A DNA stretch of 39,771 bases. It comes from an uncultured Oscillospiraceae bacterium (GTDB taxonomy: Bacteria; Bacillota; Clostridia; Oscillospirales; Oscillospiraceae). Shown here piece after piece: positions 16,722-24,938 of this stretch. Made by a program: the position numbers and the translations under genes. The stretch is taken from positions 1 through 39,771 of the forward strand of contig CAKTEB010000012.1 in the NCBI GenBank assembly GCA_934546685.1. The letters run 5' to 3'. Below the pieces are notes generated by a model, which was given only the letters and a program-made list of their open reading frames with translations, was not told the DNA's origin and did no database searches. How positions within the stretch are numbered: the first letter of the stretch is position 1; each line of letters opens with the position of its first letter.

Positions 16722-17269
16722 GGCTCCATCCCTCCTTCCGTCAGATAGTCCTTGAGCTTTCTCCGGGTGCGCAGCAGCATGGATTTTACCTTGCTTTCCG
16801 AAAAACCGAAATCCCTGGCGATGTCCCGGATGGAGTCCAGATACCAGTACCGGCACAGGAACACGTCCCGCTCGGTGACGGGCAGGGAGCGGAGGAACGT
16901 ATTCAGCATTTGGGCGCTGATGGTCTGCTCCTCCAGATCCTCACCGGTGCCCAGGGCCCCGTCCAGCTCGTGGATGGCCAGGGGCAGCTGACCGCCGCCT
17001 CGCTTTAGGCTGTGGCTGCTGCGCCACCGGTCAATAGATAGGCTCCGGGTGATCCGGGCCAGGTATACCGAGAGGATGCTGGGCCGGGTAGGGGGAATGC
17101 GGTTCCAGGCGGAGAGGTAGGTGTCGCTGAGGCACTCCTCGGAGTCCTCGGGAATATGTAAGATGTTGTAGGCGATTTGATAGCAGTAGCGCCCGTATTG
17201 GGCGTGGGTCTCCTGGATGGCCCGCTCAGATCGGGCGAAATACAGGTCGATGATTTCCTGGTCGGTCAT
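16718..17269 (-). CDS. ECF-type RNA polymerase sigma factor (first copy)
   Basis: The 183-residue protein has sigma region 2 (about 5-90, including CLSDTYLSAWNRIPP and the DNA-binding LARITRSLSIDRWR). A linker with KRGGGQL follows, then region 4 (about 120-178, ending in FGFSESKVKSMLLRTRRKL). No region 1 or 3 is present, so it is ECF-type. Its start follows GGAGA. Its stop overlaps the downstream membrane protein start (ATGA), the usual sigma/anti-sigma coupling. It shares the ITRSL-x-IDRWR and KRGGGQL signatures with the second copy at 37429, so the two are paralogs. Targets are unknown; the divergent lipoprotein genes are candidates. Confidence 0.92.
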   Translation of the reverse strand: MTDQEIIDLYFARSERAIQETHAQYGRYCYQIAYNILHIPEDSEECLSDTYLSAWNRIPPTRPSILSVYLARITRSLSIDRWRSSHSLKRGGGQLPLAIHELDGALGTGEDLEEQTISAQMLNTFLRSLPVTERDVFLCRYWYLDSIRDIARDFGFSESKVKSMLLRTRRKLKDYLTEGGMEP

Positions 17270-17405
17270 GGTGCAGTCTCCTCTCTCTACTTAGAAAAGA
17301 CGGATTTTTTGGCGCGTTGGTTGCGGGATCGGCGGAATTTTTGAAATTTTGTGGAAATGGATGATTTTGGAGCCTAGGACACACGGAGGACACACGGATA
17401 TCGTA

Positions 17406-17435
17406 AGAATAGGGTAGGGGGATCGGATCGTCCAA
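17406..17435 (-). promoter_or_regulatory. Possible promoter of the first sigma operon
   Basis: On the minus strand, TTGGAC (17435-17430) and TATTCT (17411-17406) are 18 bp apart. The leader would be about 130 nt. The fit is moderate, and an ECF-type promoter cannot be excluded. Confidence 0.35.
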
Positions 17436-17475
17436 GGATCCCCTAAGGGCATTTTGAAAAATGAGCCCAAAGCCC

Positions 17476-17506
17476 TTGACATTCCCCCTGGGGCATCTGT
17501 TATGAA
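17476..17506 (+). promoter_or_regulatory. Promoter of the lipoprotein operon
   Basis: A perfect TTGACA (17476-17481) is followed by TATGAA (17501-17506) with an upstream TG. The spacer is long (19 bp; 18 if TTATGA is used). The leader to ATG 17530 is very short and holds GGGAGG. Confidence 0.55.
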
Positions 17507-17529
17507 ACAGGAGAAGGGAGGCTGATCCT

Positions 17530-19770
17530 ATGAAAAAGTCCATCAAAAAGATCGCGGCGATGCTGACGGCGCTTTCCATGCTGGCGGGCTTGGGGGCCTG
17601 CGGCGAGAAAAATGAAAGCGTGTCCGCACCGGTTTCGGAGTCCGCGGGCTCCGTGGCCCCGGTGGAGGTGCAGACCCTGGGAGATTATATCATCCCATCG
17701 AGCTGGACGCAAAACAGCATCGACGACGGCAATTTCGCCTATGTCACCGAGGCGGCGGAATCGGACGGCAGCTATGAAACCGACGAGCTGGGCCATCTGT
17801 ACTGCCAGGAGGATGATGCGGAGCAGCAGACCATCACCGTATCCGTCTGCAATGGGGACGGGGACGCCCTGTATTCCGTGCGCGTTCCCTATCTCCAACC
17901 GGTCACGGATCCCGCCAACCAGGGGGATTATCTGACCGCCTGCGTGCCCCTGGACGACTGCCTCTGGGTGGTCCACGATCACGTCAGCCACGATCCGGAG
18001 ACGGAAACGGACGACGGAGAGACCGTCCTTCAGCAGTGGGATACCCAGGGAAATCTCACCCGCAGCGTCCCCGTGTCGGACTTCGATGTCAACGGTCAGG
18101 ACAGCTTTGTGCTGGATCTTGCCGCCGGGGAGAACGGGGAGCTGCTGCTGGTGCTCTCTGGGGCCATCGTGTTCCTGGATGAAACCGGAACGGAGATCGC
18201 CCGACAGGAGACGGAGCAGGACGCCTGGTATCGGGTGCGCCGGGATTCCGGCGGCAGATGCTATTTCATGAACGAGGGAGTCAGCACGGAGCTCTACACC
18301 GTGGACTGGGAGAACCACGCCCTGGGCCAGCTGGTGCTGGAAACCTCGGAGAATGGAACCCTGCAGGCGGGAGGCGGGGACTATGACTTCTTCCTGGTGG
18401 GCAGCGACAAGCTCATGGGCCTGTCCCTGAGCGCCGGAACCATGACGGAGATCCTCCGCTGGGAGAGCTGCGGCCTCACGGGCTCCGTAAGCCGGGTGGA
18501 GTATGTGGACGAGGAGCAGTTCCTGGTGACTGTGGGCTCCATGCTCAGTGAGGGAGAGCGGCTGTATCTGCGCCGGGTCCCGGCCTCGGAGGTGCCGGAG
18601 AAGACGGCTCTCTATCTGGCGGTGCCCCTGGTGTACTATGAGGATATGCCGGATCGGGATTGGTCGGAATCCCTGGATCAGATGATTACCGAGGAGATGA
18701 ATATTTTTAACCGGAACAGCGGGGAATACCAGCTCCAGGTGGTCACCTACACCAGCGCGTCGGATCTCCAGCTTTTGATGCAGAGCGACAATCCGCCGGA
18801 TCTCATCTGCTGGGACGGCGACTGGCTGGAGCAGCCCCCCAGCGCCCAGATCTACGGGGCCAAGGGCTATCTGGTGGATCTGGAGCCTCTGGTGGAGGCG
18901 GATTCTGAACTCAATATGTCGGACTTCATTCCCCGGTGCATCGAGCTCTTAAAGGAGACCTACGGGGGCCTGTATCTGTTCCCGAAGGAGTTCTACGGAA
19001 CCGCTGTTATGGCGAAAAAGGAGTATGTGGGAGATATAGAGAACTGGACCCTGGAGGACTTCTGCCGGATCGCGGAGGCTCTGCCCGAGGGGGTGCAGGT
19101 ATGGGATGTCAGCGGAAGAGATCTGCTGGAGATGCTGCTTCAGACCGGCATGGGAGAATTTGTGGATTACCAGGCGGGAACCTGCAATTTTGAGACCCAG
19201 GAATTCTATGACCTTCTGAACGTCTGCCGGGACAAATGCCCCCAGGAGGAGGGAAATGCGGACGGCGATTATTTGATCACCGGGGCGCAGGCGATCTTTG
19301 GCTGCTACGGCCAGTTTGCCGAGGAACTCATGGTGCCCGCCAGAGAGCAGGGCCTTACCATGATCGGCTATCCCGGGGCCCGGGGCAACGGCATGAACCT
19401 GACCTTCCGGGGGATGCTCTCCATCACCGTCTCCAGCCCCCATCAGGAGGCCGCCTGGTCGTTCCTGCGGGAGCTGATGACCTATGAGTTCCAGACAAAC
19501 GGCCATCCCATGACGTCCATGCGTCAGGATGCGTTCAATGAAAAGGAAGACCGGTATGCGGCCATGTATCCGGACGCGGTGTCGGCGGAGGACTATGCGG
19601 CGGTGAAGGAATTGCCCTATGATGCGGGCAGTACCACCGTCTATGATTCGCCTCCGGAGCAGATCATTTTGGAGGAGTCCCAGGCGTTCTTCGCCGGGGA
19701 TAAGACCGCCGAGGACACGGCAAAAATCATCCAGAACCGGGTGAGCATCTATTTAGGCGAGCAGTCCTAA
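17530..19770 (+). CDS. Large solute-binding lipoprotein (N-terminal propeller-like, C-terminal family 1 SBP)
   Basis: The 746-residue protein has a lipoprotein signal with lipobox LGAC (Cys24). Residues about 30-350 form a beta-rich region of repeated short strands, such as LLLVLSGAIVFLDETGTEI, resembling a beta-propeller. Residues about 370-746 resemble family 1 extracellular solute-binding proteins, with FNRNSGEYQLQVVTY, PPDLICWDGDWL and a C-terminal FFAGDKTAEDTAKIIQNRV. Typical members are about 430 residues, so the protein is almost doubled by its N-terminal domain. No ABC permease or ATPase gene lies nearby. It may capture sugars for a distant transporter or act as a surface sensor; both are inference. 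It forms an operon with a diverged paralog 26 bp downstream, and their last 87 coding bases are nearly identical. Confidence 0.85.
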   Translation: MKKSIKKIAAMLTALSMLAGLGACGEKNESVSAPVSESAGSVAPVEVQTLGDYIIPSSWTQNSIDDGNFAYVTEAAESDGSYETDELGHLYCQEDDAEQQTITVSVCNGDGDALYSVRVPYLQPVTDPANQGDYLTACVPLDDCLWVVHDHVSHDPETETDDGETVLQQWDTQGNLTRSVPVSDFDVNGQDSFVLDLAAGENGELLLVLSGAIVFLDETGTEIARQETEQDAWYRVRRDSGGRCYFMNEGVSTELYTVDWENHALGQLVLETSENGTLQAGGGDYDFFLVGSDKLMGLSLSAGTMTEILRWESCGLTGSVSRVEYVDEEQFLVTVGSMLSEGERLYLRRVPASEVPEKTALYLAVPLVYYEDMPDRDWSESLDQMITEEMNIFNRNSGEYQLQVVTYTSASDLQLLMQSDNPPDLICWDGDWLEQPPSAQIYGAKGYLVDLEPLVEADSELNMSDFIPRCIELLKETYGGLYLFPKEFYGTAVMAKKEYVGDIENWTLEDFCRIAEALPEGVQVWDVSGRDLLEMLLQTGMGEFVDYQAGTCNFETQEFYDLLNVCRDKCPQEEGNADGDYLITGAQAIFGCYGQFAEELMVPAREQGLTMIGYPGARGNGMNLTFRGMLSITVSSPHQEAAWSFLRELMTYEFQTNGHPMTSMRQDAFNEKEDRYAAMYPDAVSAEDYAAVKELPYDAGSTTVYDSPPEQIILEESQAFFAGDKTAEDTAKIIQNRVSIYLGEQS
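19682..19768 (+). repeat. 87-bp repeat, copy 1 (3' end of first lipoprotein gene)
   Basis: Matches 21940-22026 at 86 of 87 positions (one silent G/T difference), while the rest of the two genes is strongly diverged. The match stops at the last base before the stop codons differ (TAA versus TGA). Confidence 0.95.
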
Positions 19771-19796
19771 AGGGCAGGGAAAAGGAGGAGACCGCA

Positions 19797-22028
19797 ATGA
19801 AAAAGCGTTTATTATGTGGAATGCTGGCCGCTGTGATCGCACTGCTGGCGGGCTGCGGCGGAGCGGGGAAAAGCACCCAGGCGAGCAGTCGGCCCAGCCC
19901 GGAGGTCCCCGCCCAGGCCAGCGTGCGCAAGACGGCGATGCCCTATTATTCCGCCGAATTCCTGCTGGACGGCCTGAACTTCAACGGCGTGAGGCAGTAC
20001 CGGCAGTGGAAGAATCGGCTGCTCTGCGCCAGCTATGAGGGGGAAAACGTTGTGGCCCTGCGGAAGCTCAGCTGGCGGGATTTGGAGAGCAGCCAGGAGA
20101 CGGAGATCCCACTAGCGCTGACGGACAGCCAGGTGATCGCCGCCATGGACGTGACGGAGGACGGCATCATCTACCTGCTGACGGCGGATTATGTATCCGA
20201 TGCCCTCAGTGAGGACGGCGTGGGCTTTGTGAAGTCCGACCTGGAAAATTATCATCTGCTCAAGCTGACTGGGGAGGGGGAGGTGCTCAGTGACCATCCC
20301 GCGCTCCTGGAGGGGGAGTGCCGTGACCTGACCGTTACGGAGCAGGGGGAGATCTATGTAGTGCAGTGCAGACTGGGGAAGGACAGCGGCTGGTTTGACG
20401 ACCACTCCATCGTCCAGTTGGACGAAAACGGGAATGTGGTGGACACCTATGACCCGGACGCCTCCATCTACAGCCTCGAAAAGAGCGCCAGCGGTAACCT
20501 CTACATGGTGCTCCAGCGGGATCAGAACCAGATCTATCCCTTCAAGATGGATCCGGAGACTCAGCCGGAGGCCATCCAGGTGGAGGACGGGGATATGACC
20601 TGGCCGGAATATTACGTCTACGACAGGATCTATGTGCTGGACGACGACGGCGGCTTTTATATCTACGATCAGGACGGCCAGGGGGGCCTCCAATTCCGGT
20701 GGGGCGATCTGCCCGTGACCCTGAATAGCGGCATCCGGCTGGTGGCGGTGGAGGACGAGAACACCTGGATCTTCACCTGCGCCACCCAAAGCGGCGCTTA
20801 TCTGTTTCGGGTGCACGGACAGACGGAGCCGCCCCCGGAGACGGAGAAGATCGAGCTGGTGCTGGGCGTCTGCGGCGACAGCACCGTGGCGTCCAATGTG
20901 GTGGAGTTTAATATCCTCCACCCGGACGTGAATCTGGTGATCCGGGACTACCGGACGCTGGTGCAGGATCCGGACGACACGGAGCAGATAACGGAGCTGC
21001 TGAACCAGGACATTCTAAACGGAAACGGCCCGGATATTCTGCTGCTGGACAGCACATTTACCGTGGGCGCCTATGTGGGCAACGGCTACCTGACGGATCT
21101 TCAGCCCCTGATGGATGGCGACGAGACCCTAGACCCGGAGAACTACTTTTCGGGGATCTGGAGCTGCGGAAATCTGCGCGGAAAGCAGTACGCCATGCCC
21201 ACCCGCTTCTTCCTGGAGACGCTCATGGCCCGGAAGGGCACGGGGGAGGACGGCTGGACGCCCAGCGAGTGCCTTGCGCTGGCCCAGAGCACCGGAACGC
21301 CGGCCTGCATGACCAGAGACCTCAGCGACTGGAAGCGGGTCCTGCTGGGCCCGGGCCTCAGCAGCTATATCGATGGAAGCACCTGTGCCTTTGATACCGG
21401 CGAGTTCGCGGCGCTGTTGGAGCTGCTGTCCGGGAACTACGCCATGAACCTGGACGATTCCGACAGCGAGGCCAATTTCCCCCTGCGGAGCGGGCGGGTG
21501 CTGACCCAGTATACGAACCTGCGGCCGGATACTCTGCTGTTCACCGACGCGCTGTTCGGGGAGGACTGGACGGCCCTGGGCTTCCCAACGCCGGACAGAA
21601 GCACTGCCATTATGGATGTGTGGATGGCCTTCGGCATTGCGGAGACCTGCCAAAACAAGGAGGCGGCCTGGCAGTATATCCGCATGGAGATGGACGGCGA
21701 GGGCATGGTATCCCAGAGCGCCAATCGGAAATACATCGAGGAGGAGCTGGAGCGGGCGGCGCTGCCTGTGGAGGATCCCGACGCCTTGGCGAATCACGCT
21801 GGCTACAGCATTGATGAGCAGGAGCTGGAGCCCAAGCCCATCACGAAGGGACAGGCGGAGAATTATCTACAGCTCCTGGAGAACGCGGGCACGGCTATGG
21901 TGGATCCGGAGGTCACGGCCATCGTCCAGGAGGAAACGGAGGCGTTCTTCGCCGGTGATAAGACCGCCGAGGACACGGCAAAAATCATCCAGAACCGGGT
22001 GAGCATCTATTTAGGCGAGCAGTCCTGA
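19797..22028 (+). CDS. Large solute-binding lipoprotein, paralog of the preceding gene
   Basis: The 743-residue protein has a lipoprotein signal with lipobox LAGC. Residues about 60-345 contain repeated propeller-like blades such as LTVTEQGEIYVVQCR, VQLDENGNVVDTYDP and DDDGGFYIYDQDGQGG. The C-terminal half is SBP-like: VVEFNILHPDVNLVIRDYRT, NGPDILLLDSTF and a closing FFAGDKTAEDTAKIIQNRV. It is clearly homologous in layout to its upstream neighbour but differs in most residues, except the last 28, which are identical. The GGAGGAG ribosome site is close to the start. The substrate is unknown and no transporter genes are adjacent, so a sensing role beside the divergent sigma factor is as plausible as uptake. 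Confidence 0.85.
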   Translation: MKKRLLCGMLAAVIALLAGCGGAGKSTQASSRPSPEVPAQASVRKTAMPYYSAEFLLDGLNFNGVRQYRQWKNRLLCASYEGENVVALRKLSWRDLESSQETEIPLALTDSQVIAAMDVTEDGIIYLLTADYVSDALSEDGVGFVKSDLENYHLLKLTGEGEVLSDHPALLEGECRDLTVTEQGEIYVVQCRLGKDSGWFDDHSIVQLDENGNVVDTYDPDASIYSLEKSASGNLYMVLQRDQNQIYPFKMDPETQPEAIQVEDGDMTWPEYYVYDRIYVLDDDGGFYIYDQDGQGGLQFRWGDLPVTLNSGIRLVAVEDENTWIFTCATQSGAYLFRVHGQTEPPPETEKIELVLGVCGDSTVASNVVEFNILHPDVNLVIRDYRTLVQDPDDTEQITELLNQDILNGNGPDILLLDSTFTVGAYVGNGYLTDLQPLMDGDETLDPENYFSGIWSCGNLRGKQYAMPTRFFLETLMARKGTGEDGWTPSECLALAQSTGTPACMTRDLSDWKRVLLGPGLSSYIDGSTCAFDTGEFAALLELLSGNYAMNLDDSDSEANFPLRSGRVLTQYTNLRPDTLLFTDALFGEDWTALGFPTPDRSTAIMDVWMAFGIAETCQNKEAAWQYIRMEMDGEGMVSQSANRKYIEEELERAALPVEDPDALANHAGYSIDEQELEPKPITKGQAENYLQLLENAGTAMVDPEVTAIVQEETEAFFAGDKTAEDTAKIIQNRVSIYLGEQS
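21940..22026 (+). repeat. 87-bp repeat, copy 2 (3' end of second lipoprotein gene)
   Basis: Second copy of the repeat at 19682-19768, same orientation, 2258 bp apart, with one mismatch. It suggests recent gene conversion. Confidence 0.95.
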
Positions 22029-22051
22029 CAAATCGGAAGGGGGAAGATAGA

Positions 22052-22585
22052 ATGGAACGCTACGACGGAAAGACCAGAAAGGACGATATCAGGAAGTATA
22101 CGCTCATCGGCGTGCCCATTGCGCTGCTGGTGATCGGCTTCTTTGTGGGGCTTCACTTTCTCAAAAAGGCCGGGGCCGCGGACTACACGGTGGTGGTCAT
22201 GTGCAATGGCACCCTCAATGAGGCGGCCCAGGCGGATCTGGAGGAGGCGGTGAAGTCTGCGGTGGGGGACGCCAACGGAAACGGCAGGATCACCGTGGAC
22301 TTCAAGGAGGTCATGCCCGCGGTCTTTGGGGGCTATGACGTGACGGCCTCAGCCCTGTTCACTGGGGACTATGTATTCTTTCTGATCTTGGATCCCAGCC
22401 AGTGGGGCTCGGATATTCTGGCGGTGAAGAAGAACCTCAGCGGCACAAAATTCTGGAAGGACCTCGATACAGAGATGAACGTTTACGGTTGTATTCTGAA
22501 CACCGATGAAACCCGTATGAATGAGGCCAAGCGGATCCTAAAGGCGCTGGAGAAGCAGGGGAAAGAGCAGGACGCTGCCAACTAA
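22052..22585 (+). CDS. Small single-pass membrane protein of unknown function
   Basis: I do not recognise a characterised family. The 177-residue product has a charged cytoplasmic start (1-16), one membrane helix (about 17-38) and an outer domain of about 135 residues. That domain contains GDANGNGRITVDF, which resembles the Asp/Asn-rich calcium loop of EF-hand or dockerin motifs, though there is only one copy. It then alternates beta strands and helices. The gene is 23 bp after the second lipoprotein gene, with an AAGGGGGAAG ribosome site, so it is probably the last gene of that operon and may act with the lipoproteins at the membrane surface. No terminator is obvious after it. Confidence 0.8.
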   Translation: MERYDGKTRKDDIRKYTLIGVPIALLVIGFFVGLHFLKKAGAADYTVVVMCNGTLNEAAQADLEEAVKSAVGDANGNGRITVDFKEVMPAVFGGYDVTASALFTGDYVFFLILDPSQWGSDILAVKKNLSGTKFWKDLDTEMNVYGCILNTDETRMNEAKRILKALEKQGKEQDAAN

Positions 22586-22610
22586 TCGGGGGAAAACTCC
22601 ATCCTGCGGC

Positions 22611-22639
22611 TTTACATCTGAGATGCTCTGTGGTATAAT
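22611..22639 (+). promoter_or_regulatory. Sigma-A promoter of the DUF134-NifX gene
   Basis: TTTACA (22611-22616), 17 bp, perfect TATAAT (22634-22639). Confidence 0.75.
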
Positions 22640-22671
22640 CGGCATATACCGAAAATAAAGGGGAGATCTAT

Positions 22672-23433
22672 ATGGCGCGGCCCCAACGCTGCCGCAGAAT
22701 CTGCGACCTGCCCCAGGTAAGCCTCTTCTGCCCGAAGGAGGCCCGGGGACAGCAGTCCATCCGGCTGACCCTGGACGAATACGAGGTGATCCGGCTGGTG
22801 GATCTGGAGGAAAAGAGCCACCAGGACTGCGCAGCTCAAATGGACATTTCCCGCTCTACGGTTCAGGAGATCTACGAGAGCGCCCGGAGAAAGCTGGCGG
22901 CCTGTCTGGTCTATGGCAGACCGCTGGAGATCACCGGGGGCCGCTACCGGCTCTGCCAGGGCCGGGAGGGCTGCGGGCAGTGCTGCCAGTGGCGGAGCGT
23001 ATCTGAGGCGGCTGCCAGTGGAGCTCCCCCGCGAAGAAAAGGAGATCTTGAGATGAAAATCGCGGTTACCTATGAAAACGGCCAGGTCTATCAGCACTTT
23101 GGCCACACGGCCCAGTTTAAGCTCTACGATGTGGCGGAGGGCAAGGTCACGGCTGCCCAGGTGGTGGACACGGGCAGCAGCGGCCATGGGGCCCTGGCGG
23201 GTTTCCTTACACGGCATGGGGTGGATACCCTGATCTGCGGCGGCATCGGCGGCGGAGCCCAGGCGGCTCTGGCAGGCGCGGGCATTCGGCTCTACGGCGG
23301 CGTCAGCGGCAGCGCGGACGAGGCGGTGGAGGCCCTGCTCAGCGGCACCCTGGACTATAACGCCAATGTCCGCTGCGACCATCATCAGCACGAGGGCGGC
23401 CACAGCTGCGGCAGCCATACCTGCCACGAATAA
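22672..23433 (+). CDS. DUF134 (UPF0251) regulator fused to NifX/NifB-C-like iron-molybdenum cofactor domain
   Basis: The 253-residue protein joins two families. Residues 1-110 are DUF134: MARPQRCRRICDLP, then a helix-turn-helix with DISRSTVQEIYESARRKLA and a Cys-rich end (CQGREGCGQCC). Residues 128-240 are a dinitrogenase iron-molybdenum cofactor domain: KIAVTYENGQVYQHFGHTAQF, with the Gly-rich DTLICGGIGGGAQAAL. Such domains bind small Fe/Mo-S clusters, also outside nitrogen fixation; no nif genes are here. A tail with six His and three Cys follows and may bind metal. An AAGGAG stands eight bases before an in-frame ATG at 23053, exactly at the domain joint, so a free 126-residue NifX-like protein may also be made. 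It probably senses or carries metal clusters. Confidence 0.88.
   Translation: MARPQRCRRICDLPQVSLFCPKEARGQQSIRLTLDEYEVIRLVDLEEKSHQDCAAQMDISRSTVQEIYESARRKLAACLVYGRPLEITGGRYRLCQGREGCGQCCQWRSVSEAAASGAPPRRKGDLEMKIAVTYENGQVYQHFGHTAQFKLYDVAEGKVTAAQVVDTGSSGHGALAGFLTRHGVDTLICGGIGGGAQAALAGAGIRLYGGVSGSADEAVEALLSGTLDYNANVRCDHHQHEGGHSCGSHTCHE
23039..23055 (+). promoter_or_regulatory. Internal ribosome site and start for a free NifX-like domain
   Basis: AAGGAG (23039-23044) and an in-frame ATG (23053-23055), eight bases apart, at the junction of the two domains. The spacing is ideal, and the peptide from there begins like independent NifX-type proteins (MKIAVTYENG). Confidence 0.6.
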
Positions 23434-23438
23434 ACAAG

Positions 23439-23477
23439 AAAATCCAGCCGACGGCATTGCCGCGGCTGGATTTTTTT
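23439..23477. terminator. Bidirectional terminator
   Basis: AATCCAGCCG (23441-23450) pairs with CGGCTGGATT (23463-23472), followed by a run of seven T. An A-rich flank serves the convergent DUF362 gene. Confidence 0.85.
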
Positions 23478-23487
23478 GAAATTGGGG

Positions 23488-24618
23488 TCAGACCTTGATG
23501 AGCTCGTATTCCCGGGTGCCCAGACCGATCTTCTCGGCGTGGGCCAGACAGCTCTTCCACTCGGACTCCGGGTTGGAGTTGGTGAAGGGATCCTTGTAGT
23601 CGATGAAGCTGTCCTTTGCCATGTTGTCGCCCAACTGGCTCTGGGCAATGGGGGTGGCGGCGATGCAGGCGTCCACGCAGGCCTGATCCAGGGCCAGAGG
23701 ATCGAAGGAGGCGAACATGCCGATGTTGGGCAGGATCGGCGCGTCGTTCTCGCAATGGCAGTCGCAGTTGGGGGACACGTCTACGATCAGGGACACATGG
23801 AAGTTGGGACGGCCATCCACCACGGCCTTGGTGTACTCGGCCATCCGGCAGTTGAGCACGGTGTTGGCATTGTCGTTGTCGAACTCAATGGCATCGAAGT
23901 TACAGGCGCCCAGGCACCGTCCGCAGCCCACGCAGTGGGTGTGATCCACGGTCATCTTCATGCTGGCCCGGTCAAAGATCAGGCCCTGGTTGGCGCATTC
24001 CCGCTGGCACCGGCGGCAGCCCCGACAGCGCTCCGCCACGATGTGGGGCTTGCCGCTGGAGTGCTGTTCGGTCTTTCCGGCCCGGGAGCCGCAGCCCATG
24101 CCGATGTTCTTGATGGTGCCGCCGAAGCCGGTCATCTCGTGGCCCTTGAAATGGGTCAGGGAGATGAACACGTCGGCGTCCATAATGGCCCGGCCGATCT
24201 TGGCCTCCTTGACATATTCGCCCCCCGCCACGGGAACGGCGATATCATCGGTGCCCTTGAGGCCGTCGCCGATGAGAATGGGACATCCCACGGTCAGCGG
24301 GGTGAAGCCGTTCTGCCAGGCGCACTCCAGATGCTCCAGGGCATTCTTCCGGGAGCCGGGGTACATGGTGTTGCAGTCGGTGAGGAAGGGCTTGCCGCCC
24401 AGGGACTTGACCAGATCCACCACGGCCCGGGCGTAGTTGGGCCGGAGATAGCTGATGTTGCCCAGCTCGCCGAAGTGGAGCTTGATGGCCACGAATTTTC
24501 CGTCCATGTCGATGGACTCGATGCCGCCCTTCCGCATGAGCTTCTGGAGCTTTGCGGGCAGACCGTCGCCGAAGGCCTGGGTCCGGAAGTCGGTGTAATA
24601 AACCCTTGCTTTTTCCAT
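23488..24618 (-). CDS. DUF362 iron-sulfur protein
   Basis: The 376-residue protein starts with the DUF362 domain (KARVYYTDF, then FVAIKLHFGELGN and the conserved GGKPFLTDCNTMYPGSR), about residues 1-190. Two [4Fe-4S] motifs follow: Cys 198, 201, 204, 208 and Cys 229, 232, 235, 239. The remaining C-terminal portion returns to the DUF362 fold (NIGMFASFDPLALDQACVDA). The family is common in clostridia and methanogens; its biochemical role is not settled, though electron transfer is implied by the clusters. An AGGAGG site precedes the ATG. The gene is single, with a strong promoter upstream and a terminator shared with the DUF134-NifX gene. Confidence 0.92.
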   Translation of the reverse strand: MEKARVYYTDFRTQAFGDGLPAKLQKLMRKGGIESIDMDGKFVAIKLHFGELGNISYLRPNYARAVVDLVKSLGGKPFLTDCNTMYPGSRKNALEHLECAWQNGFTPLTVGCPILIGDGLKGTDDIAVPVAGGEYVKEAKIGRAIMDADVFISLTHFKGHEMTGFGGTIKNIGMGCGSRAGKTEQHSSGKPHIVAERCRGCRRCQRECANQGLIFDRASMKMTVDHTHCVGCGRCLGACNFDAIEFDNDNANTVLNCRMAEYTKAVVDGRPNFHVSLIVDVSPNCDCHCENDAPILPNIGMFASFDPLALDQACVDACIAATPIAQSQLGDNMAKDSFIDYKDPFTNSNPESEWKSCLAHAEKIGLGTREYELIKV

Positions 24619-24688
24619 GGTTCATTCCTCCTGTTATGTGGGGCCGCACTCTGATTCCCCCGGTGCAGCCGTGAAAATTTCCTCTAAC

Positions 24689-24717
24689 AATATAGCATAA
24701 AATGCCGGATTTGTCGA
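24689..24717 (-). promoter_or_regulatory. Promoter of the DUF362 gene
   Basis: On the minus strand, TCGACA (24717-24712), 17 bp, TATATT (24694-24689) with an extending TG. Confidence 0.65.
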
Positions 24718-24726
24718 ATCGTTTTA

Positions 24727-24846
24727 GGGCAACACCGCGCAAATACGCCATCGGAGCTCGTCGTCGCAAGCTGCGCATCCCTCGTTTTGCCCTTTGGGGA
24801 CAAACTCTCTCTCCAGACGCTCTTGGCGATTTGTTCGGGATTGCAC
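24727..24846. mobile_element. Candidate 120-bp MITE-like element flanked by TA
   Basis: The left end GGGCAACACCG (24727-24737) and the right end CGGGATTGCAC (24836-24846) are imperfect inverted repeats (8 of 11). Each is bordered by TA (24725-24726 and 24847-24848), as expected for a TA target duplication. No convincing gene lies inside. Together with the two flanking promoters this accounts for the 320-bp gap between the DUF362 and HD genes. Similar ends occur near 8134 and 13761. Confidence 0.4.
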
Positions 24847-24882
24847 TAACATATAAATCATATGGGTATAATATAAATATTG

Positions 24883-24911
24883 TTGACTTTTAGGGAGCCC
24901 GGGGCTATAAT
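24883..24911 (+). promoter_or_regulatory. Sigma-A promoter of the HD-domain gene
   Basis: TTGACT (24883-24888), 17 bp, perfect TATAAT (24906-24911). Confidence 0.8.
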
Positions 24912-24938
24912 GAGGAAAAACACCTGGGAGGTCATTGT

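Noticed and set aside
24702..24893. A 63-codon open frame in the DUF362-HD gap
   Set aside because: No ribosome site; it covers the candidate mobile element and the HD promoter.
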